Origin: Malachius bipustulatus
Taxonomy: Eukaryota > Arthropoda > Insecta > Coleoptera > Melyridae
Length of the DNA stretch: 64,000 nt
Direction: 5' to 3'
NCBI GenBank assembly: GCA_910589415.1
Contig: OU342635.1
Span: 7,998,001 to 8,062,000, forward strand
In this document: piece by piece, positions 47,874-58,400 of the stretch
Position numbering within the stretch: position 1 is the stretch's first letter
Layout of the letters: each line of letters starts with the position of its first letter
The notes under the pieces: model-generated
Seen by the model: the letters and a program-made list of their open reading frames with translations, nothing else
Database searches by the model: none
What the model was told of the DNA's origin: nothing
Made by a program: the position numbers and the translations under genes

Positions 47874-49971
47874 ATGAGAACCGCTATCATCTTCCTTGCT
47901 GGTAAGACAATTATAATTTATCATTCATTATCTGTAGACCTATCCAAAAATATATTTCATTTTGTTTGGTTGTTTAGGGATAATTAGGTGAAATCAAAGT
48001 CCGTTTCTTAAATTAAAATTATTCAAAAGTCATTTTCGTGACTTCTATAATTTCCTCCTTTTTTTTATTTCTTCATTTTTATTTTACTTTATTTTATTAT
48101 TTCTAATGCATTGAATCTTTGTTTATATAATTTTATTTAAACTCTTTAAAAAATGCAAAAAAAAAAGAAAACAAGACTGACATCTCCTTCATGGGCAAGT
48201 AGGTAGGTGCGTATTTTCTTAGTGACTTTCTTATTGCTTTAAGTCATTTATTTCAGTTCGTTACAAAATTAGGTACCCAAAACGTAGCGAAATTATATAT
48301 TTCTTTCTCTTCATCGTAATTTCGCTTTTATTTATATTTATAATTTACTTATATCATTTAAATAAAACTCCACTAAAAAGTGTCAACGATAATCTTGAAC
48401 CTTTCTTTAGTTTCTTACTATTTGTGATCACATCCTTTCTACTTTCTCTTTTCTTCCTTCTTCATTTACATTTTTCAAACAAGACTCCCAAAAAGTGACA
48501 CAATAAATCATAAAAAATAAAGACAAGACAAATGAGATACTTTTCATAGCAGGATATTTTCCAATGCGGAAATCTCTTCCAGAGAAAGTTCTCTTCTGTC
48601 TTGTTCTTCTTCTTCATTATCACATTTCAACTCTTCCTAATTAGTTCACCCTTCATTTATTTTATTCAAGCAAGACTTCTAGAAAACTGTCCAATTTCTT
48701 CGCTTTCTGTATTTTTTCTTGTCTTGTTGTTTTAACGCTTTGTCTATCAAATACAACTCCCAAAAAATGTCTACAAAGTCTTGAGATAAAATATTTGAGT
48801 AAGTTCTTTTCCAGAGAAAGTTTTCCTCTCTCCTTTTTTTCTTCTTTCTAGCCGCATTTTTTTAATAATTTCTTGCTTCTTTAGAGCATGTTTTATTTTT
48901 CTCAAATGTATCTTCAATTAGAAAAATTAGAGTTATCAAAAAATTATAAATATGCGACTGTTAAGTCTCTTTTGCAGAAAGTTATCTTGTTATGTCTCTC
49001 CATTTTCCCGTTCCTTCGTCATCGTTCATTGAAAATATTGAGGTTTTTTTTCTGAACTTGTTTATAATTTTTGCATTTCAAGTTGACTATAAGTCAATCA
49101 CTTGTATAATTCTTATCCTGGTTGTTCTGATGATTTTTACTGACCATTTTGATGTAAACAAATATCAAATTTTCAGTCTTGGGCGTCGCCCTCAGCACCC
49201 CCATGAAACCACGTTCACCTGACCACGCGATCGACAGAACGAAGCTCACCCAAAAATTGAATCGCATCCAGCCCTATTACCCAGAAAACGCCAAGGAACA
49301 AGCGGAAGAAATGGCCGGTCACGCTCTGGAATTCTGCGACCTCACCGAAGCTGACGTTGACGTAAGTTGTCAATCTCTCTAACATAATTTCTCTTCACTC
49401 TGATGGAACTTATTACTGTGATACAGAAAGCAATCGATGAGCTCGTCGAAAACATCGAGAAACTCGACACCTCCGAAAAGACCGTCTGCAAGGCAGTTAC
49501 TGAGAACCTCATGGACGTAGCCAGACCAATCACTAGCGCCATCGACACTAACTGCAACAAGAACCACAACCTTGGAAACTTCGCCGAGAAATTCCTCGAA
49601 GGTGTCGTGTCGGTCGTCAAGCACGTCTGCGAAACCGACGGCGAACATCTCTTGGGTGAGTCTTTCTAACGAGTTTTTAATTTTTTGACTCATTTATTTT
49701 GTTTGCAGAGTTGATGAATCCATGCTTGTTGGCAAAGGATGATGAAACCGCCGAGGAAAGAATCGAGAAGTGCATGGAAGGAATTGTCGAGAAATACCAA
49801 CCGGACTTTGAAAGTGAATTCAAGGACAAGACCATGGTGGCTGTGGCTTGCGGAGCCGGTAAGGAGCTGTACGAGCAATGCATGAAGCCTGAGCTCAGTT
49901 CCTGCAAACTCCAAATCACCAAGGACTCGATCTCTGGATTCGCTGACGCTCTCTTGGCTCCATGTGCTTGA
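47874..49971 (+). CDS. H27-8: 27-kDa haemolymph protein-like secreted protein
   Basis: Intact four-exon gene, 234 aa: 47874-47901, 49177-49361, 49427-49655, 49709-49971. Leader MRTAIIFLA plus VLGVALS. The mature start (TPMKPRSPDHAID) lacks the KR pair of H27-3 to H27-7. Exon 2 ends EFCDLTEADVD. Exon 3 has KTVC, DTNC, HVCETDGEHLL. The last exon joins ELMNPC to GAGKELYEQC and CKLQITKDSISGF without an intron, so the phase-2 intron of the array genes is absent here. Ten cysteines, final APCA. Introns 2 and 3 are only 65 and 53 bp. Coding DNA is GC-richer than in H27-3 to H27-7. AATAAA at 50028. Confidence 0.9.
48359..49000. repeat. degenerate tandem repeats in H27-8 intron 1
   Basis: Variants of ACTCCCAAAAAGTG (48366, 48483, 48670, 48753) and of CCAGAGAAAGTT (48588, 48809, 48975) alternate with CTTCTTC-rich tracts. 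This implies an old repeat of about 110-220 bp. Confidence 0.5.
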
Positions 49972-50027
49972 AAAGCTAAACAGATAGATTTTTAATCGAT
50001 AAAGTTGTATATTTGTAAAAATGTATC

Positions 50028-50033
50028 AATAAA
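50028..50033 (+). terminator. poly(A) signal of H27-8
   Basis: AATAAA 57 bp after the stop codon. Confidence 0.65.
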
Positions 50034-50584
50034 AAATTAAAAATTTATTTTTATTATTTCTTTTTAATTTGTTCTTCATTAAATCCTATTTTTGTTCTCT
50101 TACCTTTAGACATGATTTATACAGTCAAAGAGGAAGAGCTAGTCAAATTAATAGAAGACCCTTTAGAAATCGCTTACAAAAATTTCAGATAACTTTGGAA
50201 TAATAAAATTTTGATTACCAATCTATGAATCCACTCACCCATTGCGATGTAAAAAAGTCTCTTGACGTTATGTCAAAGAAGCGTGCCTTAGAGTGGTCGC
50301 TTTGAAAATAATATCTTGATAAAATGGACAAAAACTTGATCCACAGTCAATTATTATGTAAGAGACAAAAATAGTTTAAATGGAAAGAACTGTAGAGGTA
50401 GCAGCTGAGGATGGATTTTCATGAATTAAAAATAATCCAAAACTGACATAAAGTGCTTACGATGGAAACTTACACTTTAAATCAAAATGCTACTTTGAAG
50501 TTGAAGTTTGAGCTCCATTGCAATAAAATTGATCTGCTCCTTATTGCGGATATTTTGCCCGATGCTGTGGTATAATATACATGT
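50034..50584. other. spacer after H27-8
   Basis: No recognised gene or repeat structure. Confidence 0.4.
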
Positions 50585-51482
50585 ATACGGTGTTCCAGTT
50601 TGTATATTCAAAACTTCAGAAAAAGGTAGACTATGTAAAAATAATGGTACTTTTTTCTATAAAGTGTTGCTCTAAAACGTTCATTTTGGAGATACTAGGA
50701 ACTTGAAAAAAAATCATTTTATTGATATCTTCTAAACTATCGAAGATATTTTTCTCAATTTTGGTCCTGGTAAATATTACTAGAGAGGTAAAATTTTGAA
50801 GCAGGAGAAAACTTCTTAGAAGAAACCAGTGGCGTAGTTATGGTGGTTCTTTTTTCTTTTAAGCCTCAAAATTTCTACGCCACTGGAGAAAATCAATTTT
50901 TGAGGACTTATTTTGAAATTTTATTGTATTAGCTGGAAAAAGGAGACTCTTAGCAAAGGTCTCTAGTAGGAGGCTTAGTTTTTGAGATATTTTGATTTAT
51001 TCAGATAGATGCTCAAGAAAATATCAATTTTTTTTATATAATCTCGTTTATAAAAAATCAAAATATCTCAATAACTAAGTCTCCTAGAGTCCTTTAGTAA
51101 GAGTATCTTTTTTCAGGTAATAATATAAAATTTCCAAATAAGTTTTAAAAAATTGATTTTCTCCAGTGGCGTAGAAGTTTTGGGGCTTAAAATAAAAAAG
51201 AACCACCATAACTACGCCACTGGTTTCTTCTGAGAAGTTTTTTTGTACTTCAAATAATATTACCCCTCTAATAATATTGACCTACACCGAAATTGAGAAA
51301 AATATATTCAACAGTTTAGAAGATATTCAATAAAATTAATTTTTTTCTTCCAAGTTAAACAATTTTTTTTATTTTCGTATCTCGAAAATAAAGTGTTTTA
51401 GAGTAAAACATTATAGAAAAAAATTTAATTATTTTTACGTGTTCCACCTTTTGCCGGAGCTATGAACTGGAACACCTTGTAA
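50585..51482. repeat. large fold-back element G
   Basis: Left end ATACGGTGTTCCAGTTTG pairs with right end near 51460-51482 (ACTGGAACACCTTGTA). Inner arms include ACCAGTGGCGTAGTTATGG (about 50818) and its complement (about 51205-51225), and a second CAGTGGCGTA pair nearer the centre. The centre is near 51030. Confidence 0.9.
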
Positions 51483-52087
51483 ATATTTTAGTTTTGAGTT
51501 TCTTTTATTGATAAGAATTGTTATTGTAATAAAGTCATTTATAAAAATGTTGTTTCCATTAACTACTTTATGTTGATTGATGTGCGTCTATACACTTTCA
51601 TTACTAGCTTAAGCTGAAATCACAATTGATTGAGAGCGCTTTTGCCGTGGTCCATGAAGATTTGCTCCTAACGTATCCATACGTATCTACACCTGCAGTA
51701 TACTCATCAGCGGTTACGTGTGCGCAAGCGATGCTTCCACTCCTCATGACTGATAACTTACATTTGGGTTTATTAAGGTAACGCCGGATACCAAATCCTC
51801 CGCAGTTTCATTCCTTTCTCCTTTTCTAATTATTTCAATGTTTATAAATTTCAGTTGCTTCACGACGTAACCGGGTGTAATGGTGTGAAGTAGTGGACAG
51901 GATTTTCGTCTTTTTGGAAAAGATTGGAGACATTTCTTGCGCACACGTAACAGCTGATGATGTCTACTGCAGTTACAGACAAAACATGGAACAAGTCTCC
52001 ATGGACTACGGCAAAACAGCCCGAAATCAATCATGATTTTAAAATTTTATATCGAGTTTGTGACGTCTTGAAAAAAATAATGTTATT
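51483..52087. other. spacer between element G and the H27-9 flank
   Basis: No supported gene; the open frame at 51744-52034 (minus) resembles nothing known. Confidence 0.4.
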
Positions 52088-52499
52088 ACGAGATTAAATT
52101 CTGCCACAAGCACTTTTACTGCAATAACAGAAAATAAGTGGAGATGTGTGACAGGTTATCATCGAGTAGTTCAAGATGATCAATGATCATAAGAAACGAT
52201 TTGTAAGCAATACGTGGCTGACTAGAGCTGGTCGACTTGATCGCTTGCGTGTAAGTAGGGTCTTCCCCGATGAGACCAGCCGGTCGTGGTGGGGCAACGC
52301 TTACCGGTTATCAGTCAACGGCACGCGCGGAGGACAGGGACACTCTGGTTTAAGCTCTTCGCGCTAGAACGTGTTTTGTTTTATGATTGACTGTGCGTAC
52401 GTATTAAAAAAAAATTTAATAAGTATAATAAGTGACCTTTCGAACAAATTATTAAATAACGGATTTTACATTATTCATTTTGAGTCAAGAAACGTGCAA
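52088..52499 (+). promoter_or_regulatory. degraded H27-9 promoter region with insertion
   Basis: Aligned by eye to H27-8, the flank (ACGAGATTAAATTCTGCC), GGTTATCA (52154-52161) and GATGATCA are kept, but the TATATAA is absent. About 270 bp (roughly 52202-52470, GC-rich in its first half) is inserted between AAACGATT and TTATTCATTTTGAGTC. The text next to the start codon (AAGAAACGTGCAAATGAACA) resumes the match. Confidence 0.6.
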
Positions 52500-55400
52500 A
52501 TGAACATGAGAACCACAATCATCTTGTTTGCTGGTAAGATTTAGCATAATCTGCATCTATTAAGCTGTAATTGGGAGTGGCGTCTGTTTAAGATAAAGTA
52601 CCTAAGTACTTAAAACTATGTTTTATTATAAAAGATTTCGATATATTTGGGAGAATTAATTAGTGAGAGAAGAAGAAGAGAAGAAGAAATGGCAGGTATA
52701 CTCAAATAGTATACTCAACTATTAATTAATAATAAATAATAAAAGTAGGTCGTTTGTTTGCATAAAGTCGTTTGTATAAAGCACATACAGTGCATTTTAC
52801 TAGCCTGCTAGTAAAATGCACTGTATGTGCTTTATACTCAAACGACCTACTTTTATTATTTATTATTAATTAATTAGTGATGACTACACTAGTTAGAATT
52901 ACTTATCATACAAGATATATTATAGAAATATGTTCGATATACAGGGTGTATCTAAATAACACCGAAAAAATTTAAGAGCTGATTCTTTGGTCAAAAATAA
53001 ACAAAAAATTTCGTATAAACGTGTGTCTAGAAATGCACCCTTTTTGAGATACAAAAAAAAATTATTTTACCAGTTTTTTGAAGATATTTGGGGAACCGTT
53101 TGAGATATGAAACTCACCTTTTGTAAATGTCATATCATTGATATTTATAGCTACTTTTTTAATACTGAGTTTTTTCATGTGTCATTATAGCGGAGATCTC
53201 AGAAATGAGCGAAGTTTTTTTGCCCTTAATTTTTCGACACTTGTCTTGAAACATTCAAAGCGAGTTTTTCATCGTAAATGCCCGTTTTTCTCGAAAATGG
53301 CTCACGTTAGCAGTTATAACCAAAAGTATCTTTTTGTGTAGAAAACATTGACGGTTAAAAGTGTGCTTTTAAAATATCAATTTGCCCAGTGTCGTAGATA
53401 TTCGGGGCAAAAAAATCCCCCAAACCCTAAAAATCTCCGGCACTGGCATACTTAAAGAAGGTAGTTAGCATTAAAATAGTTGCTAATATCAATGATAAGA
53501 TCTGTACAAAAGCTGAATTCTGTGTCTTATACGGTTCTCGAGACATCTTCAAAAAACTCGAAAAACAATCTTTTTTTGACACCCTGTATCTCAAAAAGGG
53601 TGCATATCCAGACACATGTTAATAGGAAATTTTTTGTTTATTTTTTATCAAAGAATCCTCCCCTAAATTTTTTCGGTGTTATTTAGATACACCCTGTATA
53701 ATATAAATATAAGTTTTTTTTTGACATTTAGGTATTTAGTTTAGTAGATATATGTATATAATTACGTAGAATTATGCGACATATGAATTACTGCATAGGT
53801 ACGAGGGTGGTTTGATAAGTCCGTGGCTTTTAAAGAAAAACATTGTTTTTTGGGCAAAAAATCATTTTATTTTTCTACATAATCTCCTTTCAGGTCGATA
53901 CATTTAGTCCAACGTGTTTCTAACTTTTTTATTCCTTCTAAATAATAAGATCCGTCAAGGCCCTCAAAATAAGCGTTTGTTTCCGTGATGACCTCTTCAT
54001 TCGACCCAAATCTTTTGCCAGCCAGCCATTTTTTCAGGTTTGGAAACAGGAAATAGTCGGAGGGAGCTAAATCCGGAGAATACGGTGGATGTTGTAGCAG
54101 TTCGTGGCCCAGTTGGTGAAATTTTGCCATAGTGACTGCACACGTGTGCACTCGTGCATTATCCTGATGAAACAACACTTTTTTCTTCTTTAAATGCGGT
54201 CGTTTCTGCTTCAAAACAGTGTCAAATGTATCCAGCAGCTCTGAGTAGTATTTGCCATTGATGGTTTTACCCTTTTCAAGGTAATCGATATGAATTACTC
54301 CGCGCGAATCCCAGAAAACTGTAGCCATGACTTTGTTAGCAGAAAGACCCATCTTAGCCTTCTTCGGTGCACGTTCACCTTTAACAACCCATTGCTTCAA
54401 TTGTTGCTTTGTCTCTGGTGTGGCGTGATGGATCCACGTCTCATCCACGGTAACGAAACGGCGCAAAAACTCTTTTGGATTGCGTTTGTACATCTCCAAA
54501 CACTCCTTTGAACTTTTCACACGGTTAAATTTATGGTCGATCGTGAGCAATCGCGGCACCCATCGCGCGGACAGCTTTCTCATGTCCAAATATTCGTGCA
54601 AAATGTGGTGCACCCGTTCAGTTGAGATGCCTACAGCCTCAGCCAACTCACGCACTTTTAATCTTCGATCATCCAATATCATTTCATGGATTTTGTCAAC
54701 GATTTCTGGCGTAACGACGTCTTTTGGACGACTTGAACGTTCGGCATCACTTGTACTGGTGCGGCCACAGCGGAACTCAGTAAACCACTTTTTAACCATT
54801 GAAATTGATGGTGCAGAGTCCCCATAGTATTTATCAAGCCTCTGCTTGGTTTCGTTGACGGTTTTTTTGCGCAAAAAGTAATGCTTTATCAGCACACGAA
54901 ATTCACTTTTTTCCATTTTTGTGGACATTGACGACGTTGGCTGCTTTAAATGGCTGTCAAACATAACCTAAACGTCACAGCTTGCTCAAAATTGTACAGT
55001 AGTCCACCGACAGATGGCACTTCACGGGAGCGGAGTTGCTTTACAGTTACTGCGCGGGAAATTCCAAAAGTCACGGACTTATCAAACGACCCTCGTAACT
55101 AAATGTTTTTAAAAAATTCATATCTGGAAAATGCATCATTAAAGTCTCAGTCTTGATAACTGTTATTGTTAATTGAAAAGTGCATTCATGCTTTTATTAA
55201 ACCAGCTCATAAAACCAGACTTGCTGATAAGAGTTCACTGCTAGTCGGATAAATTCATATTTCCTGTATTGCAGATGTTATTACTATAAATAAGATTATT
55301 CAACAACATGTTAGGATAATACCTACTGTATGTTTACAGATTAAAAATACAAATAAATAAGAAACATTCTAGAGAAGAAGGTAGAACCAAATACACTAAG

Positions 55401-58400
55401 CGTATTTGGTAGAACCTAATTAATCTTCTCACTTTGTTTAACCGTCCTTATCTATAGCCATATAGTCATAATTATATTTTTAAATAAAAGAAAAGAATAA
55501 AGGAAGGCAGTAGGTCAATGAGAATGTTCCTACGCTGTTCTCCCTCCTTCGTGGCGAAAACCGTAAGCTCTACAAATTTACGACACTATTTTAAAATCAA
55601 CCCTTGAAAACATCTTAAACTGCGCTCTTTCTCGCAAAGCTTGGATACAATCTTCGCTTCCCATAAAGATGGGCGGTATCGGAATCAGACATGCTGTGGA
55701 CTCAGCGATGCCATGTTTTATCGCTTCCTACCACAGCTGTCTCAAATTTGTGAAGTCTCTTCTTCCTTTTGAAATGATACAACCTGATTCATTTATCCCA
55801 GAAGCTTTGAGAATTTGGCATGATCGCAATCTAATTACTCGGGAAAATATGTTGTCGCAATCTTCATTCATGGGAGACACTTGCTTTTCAAAAAAGTTTT
55901 TTTTTATCCATGAAACAACTTCTCAACAAGACAAATCTAGACTTCTTGCCAATTCTCAACCACATATCTGTGACTGGCTAAATGCTCTTCCATTTCCTCA
56001 ACTTGGAACCCATTTTTCAGATGAGTTCTGTCGAATTTCCATTGCATTTCGGTTAGGTTGTAGTTTCTGTTATCCCCATCATTGCCGCTGCGGAAAAGAA
56101 GTAACTTCGAAAGGCTTGCACGGTCTGTCATGTCTATTCAGAGCTGGTCGTCTTTCTCGAAAAGCCGAGGCGAACGAGATTATCTTCCAAGCTAATATCT
56201 GCCCAAATTCCTGTTAAATTAAAGAACCTAAGGGATGCTCTAGAGATGATGGAAAGAAACCTGATGGAATGACATTGACTCCATGGCAAAGAGGCAAATG
56301 CTTGCTATGGGACTATACCTGTGCAGACATCTATGCAGCCTCTTACCTTCATTCCACTTCCTCCAATCCTGGATCTGCGGCGAATACTACTGCAGAATCA
56401 AAAAAAAAACGAAATCTTGAAAATCGTTTCATTTTTGTTCCTGTCGGACAAGAAACTTCAGCAGTATGGGGTAATGAAGCCTTGAGTTTTCTGACATCGA
56501 TTGGTCAGAAACTTACGAATGTCACGGAGAAATCCCATTTTCTTTTCCAACGTAGGGCATTGCTCTACGAAGAAGTGATATGCAGCTTCAATGTTGGGAA
56601 CACTTCCACCTGGGAGGGAGTTTTCAAAAATTTTTTATTTGCGATTCCTTTTTTTTTATTTATTTTTTTTATATATTTATAATGTTTGATGTTTCATGTT
56701 TGATGTCATAAACTGGTTCAGAAATATAAAAAATTCAAAATAATATATTTTATTATATTTATTAAAGCCGCTCTTTCATTTGGAAAGGTTTTAATAGTTT
56801 GTTTGTATATTGTTTGTGTGGTGTGCAATTAGTAGCATTTTAAAGTTGTCAAAAGAAATAATTTTTATCTGAAATTAGTGTTGAGCCCATTTTTACATCT
56901 CGCTGAAGAAGTTTCTTGTATATTTTTGAATGATTTATTACCTCTTAATTGAAATTCTCGTAAAACTAACAATTATTGTCCTGAGGATGGGTTAACACCC
57001 GAAACCGGTCGATAGATCTTTATAAAGACATTTTTACTGAATATACTTATTGACCTAGTGTCATTCTTCTGTTTTAATGCATTTTTGAGTATATGAAACA
57101 TTTCATTAATAATTTTGTTAATATTATTAATTGACTGTCGTCTATGTATACAGTGTGGAAAAGCCAAATGGAATAAATTCGATAATAAATCAATGAAGAT
57201 GGTTGCAAAAAAACGCTCGGACACGTCGATTAGTATTTTTAGTTGCGCATTTTTTTTCAATGAAAACTTTTTATACAGGGTGTGTCGTGTAACAGTGCTC
57301 AATACCAACTTTCTTCTTTCAAATCAAACACCCTGTATATTATTACATTTTCAGATTGCCTGAAAAAATGTAATAATAATGCTGTTTATAATTCAAATTT
57401 GTAACGAGTGATTTTTGAGTTATAAACAAATGAAAATCGCAATTTTTAATTTTCAAAACAGTGTACACCGATAACGGCTCAAGATGTCGGAAAACGGCTT
57501 ACATGTCCCTATCTTAACTTTTCATTTAGAGCCCTATTAGGTAGTTTAAATTTTTATACAGGGTCATGAAAATTACCAGATTTTTAATCACCCTGTATAA
57601 AAATTTCATCCACACAATAGTATCCTATTGTGTGGATGAAATAGTATCCTATTGTGTGGATGAAATTTTTATACAGGGTGATTAAAAATCTGGTAATTTT
57701 CATGACCCTGTATAAAAATTTAAACTACCTAATAGGGCTCTAAATGAAAAGTTAAGATAGGGACATGTAAGCCGTTTTCCGACATCTTGAGCCGTTATCG
57801 GTGTACACACTGTTTTGAAAATTAAAAAATGCGATTTTCATTTGTTTATAACTCAAAAATCACTCGTTACAAATTTGAATTATAAACAGCATTATTATTA
57901 CATTTTTTCAGGCAATCTGAAAATGTAATAATATACAGGGTGTTTGATTTGAAAGAAGAAAGTTGGTATTGAGCACTGTTACACGACACACCCTGTATAA
58001 AAAGTTTTCATTGAAAAAAATGCGCAACCAAAAATACTAATCGATGTGTCCGAGCGTTTTTTGGCACCCATCTCCATTGATTTATTATCGAATTTATTCC
58101 ATTTGGCTTTTCCACACTGTATACGATTATCTGTGTCCAAAGATATGTTCTATCCTGTTCTATTATACTTGTACTATAACAAGTGGATATCAACGGCAAC
58201 AGAATCAAAGTCCATTCTTTGAATTAAAATGATGAATATCATTTTTAAATAAAACATCATGTACCTACTATGGGTAATTTTTTAAAAGAAATTTAGCCAA
58301 TCTAGAGAATCGGCGCTTGTGCTCTCGCTAGTTTACTGAATCCATTTTTAATCCTCCTGAATCCTACTGAATCCTCCTGAAGTTAAAAGAATCCTCCGGC

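Noticed and set aside
54290..54827. Plus-strand open frames opposite the mariner
   Set aside because: Antisense shadows of the transposase gene.
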